The notes under the pieces: model-generated
Told to the model about the DNA's origin: nothing
The model's input: the letters and a program-made list of their open reading frames with translations, nothing else
The model's database searches: none
NCBI RefSeq assembly: GCF_009907385.1
Contig: NZ_JAAATR010000112.1
Location: forward strand, 124,001-188,000
Length of the DNA stretch: 64,000 bases
Direction of reading: 5' to 3'
Source of the DNA: Atlantibacter hermannii
GTDB lineage: Bacteria; Pseudomonadota; Gammaproteobacteria; Enterobacterales; Enterobacteriaceae
Made by a program: the position numbers and the translations under genes
Shown here: positions 38,739 to 48,780 of the stretch, in pieces
How positions within the stretch are numbered: position 1 is the first letter of the stretch
How the letters are laid out: each line of letters starts with the position of its first letter

Positions 38739-38775
38739 ATAGACAAAAACTATCTTAATAATCGGTTTATTCATC
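38739..38775 (+). promoter_or_regulatory. OxyR-like binding site before the peroxiredoxin gene
   Basis: ATAG-N7-CTAT at 38739-38753 is a perfect core of the OxyR motif. After 7 bases a weaker second copy (ATCG-N7-CATC, 38761-38775) follows, the known spacing for OxyR tetramers. It abuts the likely -35 region. Confidence 0.65.
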
Positions 38776-38776
38776 T

Positions 38777-38804
38777 TTGTGAACCGCTGCGATGTCTCTA
38801 TACT
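38777..38804 (+). promoter_or_regulatory. Likely sigma-70 promoter of the peroxiredoxin gene
   Basis: TTGTGA at 38777-38782 and TATACT at 38799-38804 are spaced 16 bases apart, about 50 bases before the ATG. Confidence 0.55.
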
Positions 38805-38851
38805 GGCCCGCGTTGCGTTCTACTCACCTTAAATAACACCAAGGAGTCCTC

Positions 38852-39454
38852 ATGGTACTGGTAACTCGTCAGGCACCGGATTTTACCGCTGCAGCTGTTC
38901 TGGGAAGTGGCGAAATCGTTGAAAACTTCAACTTTAAACAACACATCAACGGTAAAGCGACCGTGCTGTTTTTCTGGCCGATGGACTTCACCTTCGTATG
39001 CCCGTCTGAACTGATCGCGTTCGACAAGCGTTACGCTGAGTTCCAGAAACGCGGCGTGGAAGTGGTTGGCGTTTCTTTCGACTCTGAATTCGTGCACAAC
39101 GCATGGCGTAACACCCCGGTTGATAAAGGCGGTATTGGCCCGGTTCAGTACGCGATGGTTGCCGATATCAAACGTGAAATCCAGCAGGCTTACGGCATCG
39201 AGCATCCGGACGCAGGCGTTGCGCTGCGCGGCTCCTTCCTGATCGACAAAGCGGGCGTGGTTCGCCACCAGGTGGTTAACGATCTGCCGCTGGGCCGTAA
39301 CATCGACGAAATGCTGCGTATGGTTGACGCGCTGCAGTTCCACGAAGAGCATGGCGATGTGTGCCCGGCTCAGTGGGAAAAAGGCAAAGAAGGTATGAAC
39401 GCCTCTCCGGACGGCGTCGCAAAATACCTGAGCGAGAACGTCGCTAAGCTGTAA
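38852..39454 (+). CDS. Typical 2-Cys peroxiredoxin (AhpC/TsaA family)
   Basis: 200 residues. The peroxidatic Cys50 is in DFTFVCPSEL and the resolving Cys171 in HGDVCPAQW, the layout of a typical 2-Cys peroxiredoxin that reduces hydrogen and organic peroxides. No ahpF is adjacent, so thioredoxin or a distant AhpF would recycle it. E. coli K-12 has no gene here; Salmonella has its tsaA homologue in the same acpH-malZ interval. An AAGGAG site precedes the ATG and an OxyR-like site lies upstream, which fits induction by peroxide. Confidence 0.95.
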   Translation: MVLVTRQAPDFTAAAVLGSGEIVENFNFKQHINGKATVLFFWPMDFTFVCPSELIAFDKRYAEFQKRGVEVVGVSFDSEFVHNAWRNTPVDKGGIGPVQYAMVADIKREIQQAYGIEHPDAGVALRGSFLIDKAGVVRHQVVNDLPLGRNIDEMLRMVDALQFHEEHGDVCPAQWEKGKEGMNASPDGVAKYLSENVAKL

Positions 39455-39470
39455 TGAAAGATTCAGAGAA

Positions 39471-39496
39471 AAGGCCCGCATGCGGGCCTTTTTTTA
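39471..39496 (+). terminator. Terminator after the peroxiredoxin gene
   Basis: AAGGCCCGCATGCGGGCCTT is a perfect palindrome followed by a run of seven T. The flanking A-run also makes it usable by the convergent DUF3999 gene. Confidence 0.92.
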
Positions 39497-39501
39497 TGGC
39501 G

Positions 39502-40878
39502 TCAGGCGTTAGTTTTCACTTCCCGCCACAGCCGGTACGCGACGCCGAGCAGCGCCAGTACGCCAATCACCAGCACGCCCCAAATCAGCATTGTCATCCA
39601 CTGGCTACGGCGCTCCGCCGGATCGACCGCCGTTAAACGCGCCTCGCCGCCCAGCGTGACGGTGTCGGCTTCAGTGGCAACCGGCAGTGAATCCAGGGTG
39701 TATTGCCCGCGCAGCTTTTCGGGGATCACCATATCCAGCGCCATCGCCTGCGGTTTAGCGGCTTTGTTGCCCCAGGCCAGCATAAACGGCCCCGTTCCCT
39801 GTGAAATAAATACCAGCGCCTGGCTGGCACGCAGCCCCTGAACCTCCGGCGGCGTGTCGCCCCAACTGGCGTTGATGCCCTTCACCCGAATGGCCTGAAC
39901 GTGTTCGCCGTTCAGCAGCGTGGGCTCGGACTGCGCATCGTTAATCCGGTACAGCACGGTTTTCGCCAGAGGTCGCCAGGGGTCCTCTGCGCGCTGCCGA
40001 TAGTCGATTTCCACCGGCAACACTGCGCTTTCACCGCCTGGATTGATCGCCAGGCCCGCCAGCGGCTGCGGGTTAGCCCAGCGGTAAATCGCCTCACTGG
40101 CCCCGCCGCTCTCTTTATGGGCTGGCAGATACACGTAAACATTGCTGTAATCGTCCACTGGCGCGAGGGCTTCCACGCTTTGCAGCGCGAGCGGCTGCGG
40201 CGCGTCAGAAACCGTCATCAGCAGATAACGATAGCCCTTTTCAGAGAGCGTGACGCTGGACGGTAACGTGTTGAGCTTCAGCCGATCGCTGCCGGCGGTC
40301 AGATCCATCAAAGGCGCATCTTCGGACAATCTGTACCACTCTTTTAAATTGTCGCTGTAAAACAGATCGACCTTCGCCTGCCAGTTTTGCGCCGGTTTCG
40401 ACCAGTTAAGACGCAGTTGCCCCACCGGCAGCGCCGTTGTCTGCCCGTCGGGCAACGTCATCAGGAAACTTTGGCTGATACGCGTCACATCGTCGCCCGC
40501 CAGATGCACTTCCGCGCCGCCCGGCATTTTGACCGTCAGGCTGTTCTGCCCTTCCTCTTTGACGTGTTTGATATCCAGCGGGAACACTTTGAGCGTCACC
40601 GGCTGCGGCGCGCGCTGCGGCTGGCGCTGCGGCGTCAACGCAAAGGGTACGGCCTCGCCTTTGCTGTTAAATACCCGAACGTCGCGCAGATCGGGCCAGG
40701 CGGTTTGCTCATACACCTGGCTCGGCAGCGCGATTTGCCAGAACGGTGAAGCGCTTTCGCTCTCGAGATGCATCCCCCAGGCGTAATCCTGCGGCGCATC
40801 GGGCGCGGTGTCGTTTGCGAATCCCGCCATCGGCAGCCAGAGTGCAGCCATGACGATAACGTTTAATAATCCCTTCAT
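39502..40878 (-). CDS. DUF3999 membrane-anchored periplasmic protein
   Basis: 458 residues with an N-terminal signal peptide (cut near AGFA/NDT), a large beta-rich periplasmic body and one C-terminal helix (~430-450, MLIWGVLVIGVLALLGVAYRLW) before a short basic tail. I recognise the DUF3999 family; it has no known function. Its ATG overlaps the stop of the DUF2339 gene (ATGA), so the two are translated together and probably form a complex. The pair is absent from E. coli K-12 at this place. Confidence 0.88.
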   Translation of the reverse strand: MKGLLNVIVMAALWLPMAGFANDTAPDAPQDYAWGMHLESESASPFWQIALPSQVYEQTAWPDLRDVRVFNSKGEAVPFALTPQRQPQRAPQPVTLKVFPLDIKHVKEEGQNSLTVKMPGGAEVHLAGDDVTRISQSFLMTLPDGQTTALPVGQLRLNWSKPAQNWQAKVDLFYSDNLKEWYRLSEDAPLMDLTAGSDRLKLNTLPSSVTLSEKGYRYLLMTVSDAPQPLALQSVEALAPVDDYSNVYVYLPAHKESGGASEAIYRWANPQPLAGLAINPGGESAVLPVEIDYRQRAEDPWRPLAKTVLYRINDAQSEPTLLNGEHVQAIRVKGINASWGDTPPEVQGLRASQALVFISQGTGPFMLAWGNKAAKPQAMALDMVIPEKLRGQYTLDSLPVATEADTVTLGGEARLTAVDPAERRSQWMTMLIWGVLVIGVLALLGVAYRLWREVKTNA

Positions 40879-43547
40879 TCCGGTTCCGCCTTGTTAACCG
40901 CCGCCTTCGGGGGCAGCGGTGAAAAATAGCCGACAATCAGTACCAGCACCGCCACGCCGATAAACGCGATGGCCCGCGCCAGCCCGCCGCCGCCCGCGCT
41001 GTCCACCAGCATGAGTTTGATGATCACTACGCCGAGCAGCGCCGCGCCCGCCATCCAGATATTCCGGCTGGCGGCGCGGGTCGCTTTCACCATCACCACC
41101 AGCGCGATCAGCATCCAGAACAGCGCGAAGCTGGTCTGGATCAGGCGAGACGACCACAGCGCGTCAGGCTGCCACGCGACGTCACCGTAACCAGCCAGGG
41201 TGCGCAGCAGCAGGCCGTTTGCCCACCAGAACGCCAGCCCGGCGATGGCTAACGGCACGCCCTGCGAAAGGGTGTTCCAGCCCGGCGGACGATGGGTATT
41301 GAGATAACGGGCGGCGACGTACAGCGCCAGCAGCCCATACCCTGCGCCGACGTCCAGCGGGTTTATCAGCGGCACCCAACGCCAGTTGATCATCGCGCCA
41401 TCCAGCAGGTTACTGAAAATCAACATGGCGAGTTCCAGCACTATCAGCGGCGCGATGCCGACGCTGGCGTACCACTGCGGCCAGACGCGCACCGGCCACA
41501 GGCCGCGACGCACCGCGCCGTGAACCAGCAGGATCGCCATCCCCGCGCTCGCCATCACAATACCCGCCTGCCATTCGTCAGAGCCCCACGGCAATCCATC
41601 GATAAACCAGTAAATTTCCAGCCCGATAACCAGCAGCAGAAGCCAGAACAGTGTGATATGCGCCGCCTGCGATAGCCGCGGTATCAGCGAATCCCCGTCT
41701 TTATGCAGCAGCACGCCCGCACAGGCAAACGCCGCGATCCAGACAGGCCCCGTCCAGCCGGCGCTCAGCAAACGATCGCCGTGCTGCACGGTGAACAGAA
41801 TTGCCAGCAGGATCCCCGGCCACAGCAGCCACTGGGCATAGCCCATTTCCCGCCAGTTCAGGCGTTGGCTGGCGGCTCGCCATCCCCATACCGACGCGCA
41901 AAGCAGCGCCAGCACGATAGCCTCGGGACTCAGCGAACGGTTGATGGCGTCGGCCAAACCGACCAGCGCGACGATCCAGAAAGCAATCCCGCCCGCCAGC
42001 AACAAATGACTGATAAGCCACTGATGGGCGCGCCACAGCCACGCCGCCGCCAGCCAGGCGGCGCTCAGAACGGCGAAAATCACCATCATCGACAGCGGCG
42101 TCAGGTGCTGCGACAGCGCGTAAACCGCACTGCCCAGCGCCAGCACCAGTAACCCGGTGCCGCTGTAGCTCATCCGCCGCTGGCGCTGCTGGAGACCGAG
42201 CCACACGATCCCCAGCCCTTCCAGCGCCCAGGCCATCGCCGTCCAGCGCGCCGACAGCGCCAGCGGGATCGCCAGCGTGGTGAACGCGCCGCCCAGCGCC
42301 AGCGCCGCCAGCACCAGGATTTTCCCCTGCCCCGGATAGCGGCGCAGCACGACCCAGCCCAGGCCGAGATAGACCAGACCAAACCCCAGCGCCGACAGCG
42401 CCGGGCCGTATTCAAAATGACGGGTAATGGCGTATTGCATCCCAAAGCCGATCAGCGGCGGCGCGAACAGCAGCACTCCATCGATAATCTTTTCTTTACT
42501 CGCCTGCGCACGCAGCGACAGCCCCACGCACAGCACGCCGAACAGCAGAATATTGGCGATCAGGAACAGCTGGCTGCTGAGATAAATCTCCGGTTGATAG
42601 CCGTTTAGCCCCCACAGCCCGGCGACGCCAAAGGTAAACGCCATGCCCAGCAGATTCAGCACCCGCCAGTGTTGCCACCAGCTAATCGCCAGAATGCCCG
42701 CCGAGAGCAGCAGATAAAAGGAAAACAGCGCAATGTGGTTGCCGGAACCGGTTGACAGCAGGATCGGCGCGAGATAGCCGCCGATGCTGGCAAGCATGGC
42801 CAAGCTGAGCGCCTTTTGCAGCACCGCCAGCCCGACGCTGGCGGCGCAAATCAGCAGCAGCAGGCCAAACGCCAGGGTCATCGGCAGCATTTGCCACAGC
42901 CGGAAAGCGCCGAACACGGTGAGATACAGCGCGCCGGTGGCCCCGCCCTGCAAGATCAGGCCGTACAGCGGCTGTTTGTGGCGCAATTTAAAGCCAAAGA
43001 ACAGCAATCCCATTGAGCCCGCCGCTGCCGCCATCAGGCGCAGCTCCAGCGGGAACATATCGCGCTCGACGGTATAGCGGAACAGATAGGCGAGGCCGAG
43101 AAACAGCAGCAGTACGCCCAGTTTCGCCAGCGGATTGCCCTGCATAAACCAGCGCGCCAGCGAACTCAACATGCCGTCGAACTGCGAAGGGGGGAGATCC
43201 TGAACGGGCGCTGATGCCGCAGGGGCGGCGCGCGTTTCAGCACCCCCTGCCTGGGCAGGCGCCCAGGCAGAGGGTTGTTCCGCCACAGGCGGCGGTTTTT
43301 GCCGGTAACGCTGCACCCGGGCGATAATATCGTCCTCAGGCTCACGCTGCGGCTCCGGCGCGTCGACCGCGGCAATCTGCACCGGCGCGGCGGCCAGTTT
43401 CGATTCCAGTTCGGTCACGCGATGGCGCAGCCGCGTCAGTTCATCCATTGCGGCATGGCTTCTGCGCCAGGCCATTATTGACAGGATTGGAGCGACGACC
43501 ACCAGCAAAAAAAGTATCAGCCCCGCCCAAAACACCAGTCCATCCAT
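40875..43547 (-). CDS. DUF2339 polytopic membrane protein
   Basis: 890 residues. One N-terminal helix with a short coiled coil (ELTRLRHRVTELESKLAA) and a Pro/Ala-rich linker (~60-130) precede more than twenty hydrophobic segments that fill the rest. I recognise DUF2339, a family of large membrane proteins without a proven role. It is the first gene of a two-gene operon with the DUF3999 protein. A cell-envelope function is likely from topology and partner but cannot be specified. Confidence 0.88.
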   Translation of the reverse strand: MDGLVFWAGLILFLLVVVAPILSIMAWRRSHAAMDELTRLRHRVTELESKLAAAPVQIAAVDAPEPQREPEDDIIARVQRYRQKPPPVAEQPSAWAPAQAGGAETRAAPAASAPVQDLPPSQFDGMLSSLARWFMQGNPLAKLGVLLLFLGLAYLFRYTVERDMFPLELRLMAAAAGSMGLLFFGFKLRHKQPLYGLILQGGATGALYLTVFGAFRLWQMLPMTLAFGLLLLICAASVGLAVLQKALSLAMLASIGGYLAPILLSTGSGNHIALFSFYLLLSAGILAISWWQHWRVLNLLGMAFTFGVAGLWGLNGYQPEIYLSSQLFLIANILLFGVLCVGLSLRAQASKEKIIDGVLLFAPPLIGFGMQYAITRHFEYGPALSALGFGLVYLGLGWVVLRRYPGQGKILVLAALALGGAFTTLAIPLALSARWTAMAWALEGLGIVWLGLQQRQRRMSYSGTGLLVLALGSAVYALSQHLTPLSMMVIFAVLSAAWLAAAWLWRAHQWLISHLLLAGGIAFWIVALVGLADAINRSLSPEAIVLALLCASVWGWRAASQRLNWREMGYAQWLLWPGILLAILFTVQHGDRLLSAGWTGPVWIAAFACAGVLLHKDGDSLIPRLSQAAHITLFWLLLLVIGLEIYWFIDGLPWGSDEWQAGIVMASAGMAILLVHGAVRRGLWPVRVWPQWYASVGIAPLIVLELAMLIFSNLLDGAMINWRWVPLINPLDVGAGYGLLALYVAARYLNTHRPPGWNTLSQGVPLAIAGLAFWWANGLLLRTLAGYGDVAWQPDALWSSRLIQTSFALFWMLIALVVMVKATRAASRNIWMAGAALLGVVIIKLMLVDSAGGGGLARAIAFIGVAVLVLIVGYFSPLPPKAAVNKAEPE

Positions 43548-43637
43548 GCCCGTTTCCTTGTTATCGGCATACGCGATTGCCGTCTATTTTTTCAAAAAGC
43601 GCGTTCTGGAAATAGTCTGGCGTTTCTGAATTTACCG

Positions 43638-45455
43638 CTAATCGTTACGCCAGATCCCGCAGGAAATCGCAGGCATCAGTAACGATTGTCCGGTCAACTG
43701 CGCCTTTCCTTCCTCCAGCCGCCACTCGGTTTCCGCCATTAACGGCGACCAGGGAAGCTCGATGCGCGTTTCATCGCCCCGGTTAATGGCAATCAGCACT
43801 TTTTGCTGCCGCCACAGACGCATAAACACCACCACATCCCCTTTAGCGTATAGCACATTGCAGCCGCCATAGCGTAATGCGCGCCGCTGTTTACGCAGCC
43901 GCGCCAGGCGCTGATACAGCGCAAACAGATCGCGGTCCTGTTTTTCAGGGTCCCACGGATAGGGTTTACGGCAAAACGGATCGTTATTGCCATCCAGTCC
44001 CACTTCATCGCCGTAATAGATGCACGGCACGCCGGGCCAGCAGAACAGCCACACCACGCCCAGCGGCAGGCGGGCAACGTCTTTACCCAGCAGGGTTTTA
44101 AACCGTGCGGTATCGTGGCTGTCGAGCTGGTTGAACATGCGCAGCTGTTGCTGATGGGAAAGGCCGGCGCGGTACTGCTCCATCCAGTGAATACAGATTT
44201 CCGCGTCGATATGCTGCGGGTCGTAGGAGATATCGGTATTGGCTAAAAATCCCCACAGCGGCACCGTAAAGCCGCGATAGTTCATCGCCGCGTCTTCCAC
44301 GTCAGCCTGCAGCCACTGACGCGCATCGCCGAAGTGCTCACCGACAATATAGGCTTCAGGGTTGACATGTTTCGCCGCCTGGGTAATACCGCGCACGTGC
44401 TGCAGATTATTCTGCGCCCCGCCCGCTTCGCCGAGCATATGGACGACGTCTAACCGCCAGCCGTCCATCCCCCACGGCTCGCGTAGCCAGTGGCGCACCA
44501 CGCTGTCTTCACCCTGGTAGATTTCGTCGATAAGCGTCGGGGACTGATAATCCAGTTTTGGCAGGCTCGGGTAGCCGAGCCAGTCCAGCGCCCGGCCATC
44601 TTCAGAAAAGCTGTACCAGTCGCGATACGTTGATTCCGGGTTATGGCACGCCCCGCCGGTGGCGGCGTTATGGCGGTCGAACCACGGATGGGAATCGCCG
44701 CTGTGGTTAAATACGCCATCCAGCACCAGCCGCATCCCGGCGCGCCGGGTGTTATCGCGCAGGCGCAGCAGCGCCTGGTCGCCGCCAAACTGCGGGTCGA
44801 CGTGGCGGTAATCCTGAGTGTCATATTTATGAACGCTGGGCGCGGTAAACACCGGGTTGAGATACAGCGCCGTGACGCCGAGTTTTTGCAGCCACGGCAG
44901 CTTTTCGCTGATGCCGTCCAGATCGCCGCCGTAAAACGTCGAGCCGCCCGCCTCAGCGGTGACCGGCTCGTCCCAGTCGCGCAGAATAATGTCGCGATGG
45001 GCGGCGTGATGATAGTAAACATTATCCTGCCCGGCCTCGCGCGGCAGGCTGCGGGCAAAACGGTCCGGGAAGATTTGATAAAAAATCTGGTCCGCCACCC
45101 ATGAAGGTCCCTTATCCGGCGCATCCAACGCAAACTGCTCCAGGCGCGCGGGGGGATAATCGTTAAACCCCTGCGGAGTAAACCAGCGCTGGCGGCTGGG
45201 CCACAGCAGTTTAAAGCTGTAGCGGCGGCGCGGCTGCCCCTCGTCCAGCGCGAGAGTCGCCCGCCAGGCCGTCACGCCTTCCTGCGGCGCTTTGCGCACG
45301 CGCGTCATGGGAACAGAGGTCTCTTCGTTATCGCGTTCCGCGCGCAGCGTGACCCGCTGCGGCAAATCATCCCCGGAAAGCCACAGCGTGATGGTCAGGC
45401 GCTGCGCGTTTTGTTTGATAAAAGGCGCCACCGGAAGGTGCCAGGCTTGCAACAT
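43638..45455 (-). CDS. malZ: Maltodextrin glucosidase
   Basis: 605 residues, the E. coli length. An N-terminal beta domain precedes a GH13 alpha-amylase barrel. The nucleophile region [12 protein letters not shown], the acid/base [11 protein letters not shown], and the third carboxylate in [10 protein letters not shown] are visible, as is [16 protein letters not shown]. MalZ removes glucose from the reducing end of maltodextrins in the cytoplasm. The gene stands alone, 157 bases downstream of proY. Confidence 0.97.
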   Translation of the reverse strand: MLQAWHLPVAPFIKQNAQRLTITLWLSGDDLPQRVTLRAERDNEETSVPMTRVRKAPQEGVTAWRATLALDEGQPRRRYSFKLLWPSRQRWFTPQGFNDYPPARLEQFALDAPDKGPSWVADQIFYQIFPDRFARSLPREAGQDNVYYHHAAHRDIILRDWDEPVTAEAGGSTFYGGDLDGISEKLPWLQKLGVTALYLNPVFTAPSVHKYDTQDYRHVDPQFGGDQALLRLRDNTRRAGMRLVLDGVFNHSGDSHPWFDRHNAATGGACHNPESTYRDWYSFSEDGRALDWLGYPSLPKLDYQSPTLIDEIYQGEDSVVRHWLREPWGMDGWRLDVVHMLGEAGGAQNNLQHVRGITQAAKHVNPEAYIVGEHFGDARQWLQADVEDAAMNYRGFTVPLWGFLANTDISYDPQHIDAEICIHWMEQYRAGLSHQQQLRMFNQLDSHDTARFKTLLGKDVARLPLGVVWLFCWPGVPCIYYGDEVGLDGNNDPFCRKPYPWDPEKQDRDLFALYQRLARLRKQRRALRYGGCNVLYAKGDVVVFMRLWRQQKVLIAINRGDETRIELPWSPLMAETEWRLEEGKAQLTGQSLLMPAISCGIWRND

Positions 45456-45581
45456 CGTATTTCCCCTCGGTCAATTTTTGACGCCACCATGCCATATCAG
45501 CAGCATGCCGCCTTCCTCATTTTGCGTTTATTTCGGGGAGGAGTTAACAGGTGGAGATCACTGAGCGTAGAGCGAAAACAG

Positions 45582-45605
45582 CCTCCCCGCCAGGCGGCGG
45601 GGAGG
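45582..45605 (-). terminator. Terminator after proY
   Basis: CCTCCCCGCC and GGCGGGGAGG are 10-base arms with a 4-base loop; on the minus strand CTGTTTTCG follows. Confidence 0.8.
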
Positions 45606-45612
45606 GAAGAGA

Positions 45613-46986
45613 TTAGGCGGTTAAGCGCGTGCGGGCGTCGTGGCGGCGCTTGAATACCCAGCCCACCAGCAGCAGGGCAATCCACGCGAAGCCCACGTAG
45701 AGCGAGATACGGGTGTCCGGGTGGTAGCCAATCAGACCGATAATAAACACCAGGAAGATCAAACCGAGCACCGTGGTGGTAACGCCGCCCGGCACTTTAA
45801 ATTTCAGCGCCTTTACGTCCTCCGGGGATAAACGACGGCGGAACCCGATTTGCGACAGCAAAATCATGATCCACACCCACACGGTGGCGAAAGTCGCCAG
45901 CGAGGCAATCACCAGGAACACGTTTTCCGGCATGATGTAGTTGAGATACACCGCCAGCAGCAGCGCGGCGGTCATCACCACCACGGTCACCCACGGCACG
46001 CCGTTACGCGAGGTTCGGGCGAACACTTTCGGCGCGCTGCCCTGTTCCGCCATGCCGTGCAGCATGCGGCCCACGCCGAATACGTCACTGTTAATCGCCG
46101 ACAGGGAGGCGGTGATCACCACAAAGTTAAGAATACCGGCGGCAAAAGTGATGCCCATATGCTGGAAGGTCAGAACGAACGGGCTGCCGTGGGTGCCGAC
46201 CTGGTTCCACGGATAGATAGACATGATCACGAACAGCGTACCCACGTAGAACACCAGAATACGCAGCGGCACCGAATTAATGGCGCGCGGAATCGACTTC
46301 TCCGGATTTTTGGCTTCGCCTGCGGTAATGCCGATGATTTCGATGCCGCCGTAAGCGAACATCACCATCTGCAGCGCCATCACGGTGCCAATCCAGCCGT
46401 TGGCGAAGAAGCCGCCGTGGCTCCAGAGGTTGCTGACGCCGGTCGGCTGCCCGCCGTTGCCGATGCCCCAGATAATGATGCCAAAACCGGCGGCGATCAT
46501 GATGATAATGGTGGCGACCTTGAAGAACGAGAACCAGAACTCCATCTCGCCGAACACTTTAACGCTCATCAGGTTGATGGCGCAGATGATCAGCACCACG
46601 CTCAGCACCCACACCCAGTGCGGCACAGTAGGGAACCAGACGCCCATATAAATGCCGAAGGCGGTCACGTCGGCGATGGCGACGATCAGAATTTCAAAAC
46701 AGTAGGTCCAGCCAGTGATGTAGCCCGCCAGCGGGCCTAGGTTTTCCTGGGCATAACGGGAGAACGAGCTGGCGGCAGGGTTGTGTACCGACATTTCACC
46801 CAGCGCGCGCATAATAATATAGGCCGCCACGCCGCCGATGATATACGCCAGCAGCACGCTCGGACCGGCCATTTTAATGGCGTCGGCGGATCCGTAAAAA
46901 AGCCCGGTGCCAATCGCCGAGCCGAGTGCCATAAAGCGAATATGTCGCGTACTCAAACCGCGTTTGAGCTTAGTCCCGTTATCCAT
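45613..46986 (-). CDS. proY: ProY, amino-acid permease (APC superfamily)
   Basis: 457 residues, the E. coli length, from [18 protein letters not shown] at 46986 (an upstream in-frame start is not conserved). Twelve membrane helices with the APC signature [22 protein letters not shown] in helix 1 (given in part). ProY was described as a cryptic proline transporter; later work points to histidine-type substrates in some enterics, so the substrate is not certain. It is the gene after brnQ, separated by a terminator. Confidence 0.95.
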   Translation of the reverse strand: MDNGTKLKRGLSTRHIRFMALGSAIGTGLFYGSADAIKMAGPSVLLAYIIGGVAAYIIMRALGEMSVHNPAASSFSRYAQENLGPLAGYITGWTYCFEILIVAIADVTAFGIYMGVWFPTVPHWVWVLSVVLIICAINLMSVKVFGEMEFWFSFFKVATIIIMIAAGFGIIIWGIGNGGQPTGVSNLWSHGGFFANGWIGTVMALQMVMFAYGGIEIIGITAGEAKNPEKSIPRAINSVPLRILVFYVGTLFVIMSIYPWNQVGTHGSPFVLTFQHMGITFAAGILNFVVITASLSAINSDVFGVGRMLHGMAEQGSAPKVFARTSRNGVPWVTVVVMTAALLLAVYLNYIMPENVFLVIASLATFATVWVWIMILLSQIGFRRRLSPEDVKALKFKVPGGVTTTVLGLIFLVFIIGLIGYHPDTRISLYVGFAWIALLLVGWVFKRRHDARTRLTA

Positions 46987-47010
46987 GTTGTTAAGTACCT
47001 GGTTACACAA

Positions 47011-47040
47011 TAAAAAAACCACGGAGCGGGCTCCGTGGTT
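47011..47040 (-). terminator. Terminator between brnQ and proY
   Basis: AACCACGGAG and CTCCGTGGTT arms with a 4-base loop; on the minus strand seven T follow. It ends brnQ transcription before proY. Confidence 0.9.
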
Positions 47041-47058
47041 AAAAACTGTCCGGCTTTT

Positions 47059-48378
47059 TTAGTGCGCGGTGGAGGTCACCTGACGCCCCGCTGCGCGATC
47101 CCAAATAGCGGCAATCACCACCATCGCAACCGTCGGCATCAGCCAGGCCAGCCCTTGATCGGCCAGCGGCATTTTCTGCGTCCAGGCCGGCAACATGCCG
47201 CCCAGCGCCGAGGCTTTGACGCCATCAATCAGGCCCAACAGCAGGCTGATTAACATCGCCGGTGCGATAACGCGGGTGGAATTGTGCCACCAACCGCGGG
47301 TGAAGCTCAACACTACCAGCACGATGCATGGCGGATAAATGGCTGTCAGCACCGGAATGGAAATCTGGATCAGGTGGCTCAGGCCCAGATTCGACACCAC
47401 CATGGAGAAGCCGCCGAGGATAAACACCAGCGAGCGGTAAGAGAGCGGCAGATACTGTGCGAAGAACTCGGCGCAGGCGCAGGTCAGGCCCACCGCGGTC
47501 ACCATACAGGCGATGAAAATCAACGCCGCCAGCAGGAAGCTGCCTGCCCCGCCGAAGGTGTGCTGTACGTAAGCGTGAAGAATTGCCGCGCCGTTAGCAG
47601 ACTGATCCACCAGAGTCGCGCTGTCTGAACCCAGACGGAACAGCGCCAGGTACAGCAGGGTTAAACCGATACCCGCCATCAGGCCAGCCCACACGGTGTA
47701 GCGGGTCAGCAGACGCGCTTCGGTGACGCCACGTGAACGCGCCGCATTAACGATAACAATACCGAACACCATCGCGCCCAGAGTATCCATAGTCAGATAC
47801 CCGTTAACGAAGCCGTTAGAAAACGCCGCGTTCTGGTATGCGTCGGTAGCGACGCTGATATCGCCCGCGGGCCACAGCAGAGCGGCAACCGCCAGCACGG
47901 TCAGCGCGATGATTTTCAGCGGCGCCAGGAAATTGCCCACGGTATCGAGCAGTTTGCCCGGATACAGCGACACCAGGATCACCAATGCGAAGTAGATCAG
48001 GCTGTAGATGAACAGCGGCATCGCGCCGTCGCCGGTCAGCGGCGCAATCCCCATTTCAAACGAAACGGTGGCGGTACGCGGCGTGGCGAACAGCGGCCCC
48101 ACGGCCAGATAACACACGGTCGCCAGCAGAATGCCCGCGCCACGGCCAATCGGCGTGCTCAGGCTGTCAACGCCGCCGCCGACTTTCGCCAGCGCCACCA
48201 CGGTCAACACAGGCAGACCAACCGCCGTGATCAGAAAGCCGATCGCCGCCGTCCAGACGTGTTCGCCCGCCTGCAGGCCAACCATAGGGGGAAAAATGAT
48301 ATTGCCAGCGCCAACAAACAGCGCAAAGGTCATAAAGCCCAGTGCGATGATGTCACGCGATTTCAATTGATGGGTCAT
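47059..48378 (-). CDS. brnQ: Branched-chain amino-acid transporter BrnQ (LIV-II)
   Basis: 439 residues, the E. coli length, with twelve membrane helices and the family start [24 protein letters not shown] (given in part). It imports leucine, isoleucine and valine with sodium or protons. It lies between phoR and proY as in E. coli. Confidence 0.97.
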   Translation of the reverse strand: MTHQLKSRDIIALGFMTFALFVGAGNIIFPPMVGLQAGEHVWTAAIGFLITAVGLPVLTVVALAKVGGGVDSLSTPIGRGAGILLATVCYLAVGPLFATPRTATVSFEMGIAPLTGDGAMPLFIYSLIYFALVILVSLYPGKLLDTVGNFLAPLKIIALTVLAVAALLWPAGDISVATDAYQNAAFSNGFVNGYLTMDTLGAMVFGIVIVNAARSRGVTEARLLTRYTVWAGLMAGIGLTLLYLALFRLGSDSATLVDQSANGAAILHAYVQHTFGGAGSFLLAALIFIACMVTAVGLTCACAEFFAQYLPLSYRSLVFILGGFSMVVSNLGLSHLIQISIPVLTAIYPPCIVLVVLSFTRGWWHNSTRVIAPAMLISLLLGLIDGVKASALGGMLPAWTQKMPLADQGLAWLMPTVAMVVIAAIWDRAAGRQVTSTAH

Positions 48379-48780
48379 AAAGTCTAACTGCCTGTGGATG
48401 TGGTGTTGAAAAGAATGACGTTTTTGCTGCCAGCGATGAGCGAAATAGCGTCGTTTCGTTATAAATCAGCGAAAAACACTTACCTGATGCCGTGGCGGAG
48501 AATAGTTTTTTGGTTTACCACGAAATTACAGTGAGTCTGGCAACATCAGGTGCGCAATTTAAACGCTTATAACGTTTGAAGGCAATAAGGGATCTAAAAA
48601 CCAGTAGATTATTCCGCATTCGCGAAGTGAGTTAGACATTCATACCAGAATCTTAAAAATGTTATGGCTTTTAATGCGAACAAAAAACAAACAGACGTCA
48701 AAAATAAGACAGTCGTTAAGGAAACCAAACGGCAAAAGGGCCAGTTTACTGGCCCATGGAAACTAAGTTTTACAGCGGGA
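48379..48780 (-). promoter_or_regulatory. Gap between phoR and brnQ
   Basis: 402 bases without a gene. The end near phoR holds its terminator. The AT-rich stretch at 48480-48730 probably holds the brnQ promoter, but I see no single convincing -10/-35 pair and no operator I can name. Confidence 0.4.
48733..48755 (-). terminator. Terminator after phoR
   Basis: GGGCCAG and CTGGCCC arms around TTTA; on the minus strand the stem is followed by TTTTGCC. Confidence 0.8.

Noticed and set aside
45535-45543. GGGGAGGAG word near malZ as a MalT box
   Set aside because: It matches a single MalT word, but lies in the opposite orientation to malZ without a clear second copy, so I do not call it.
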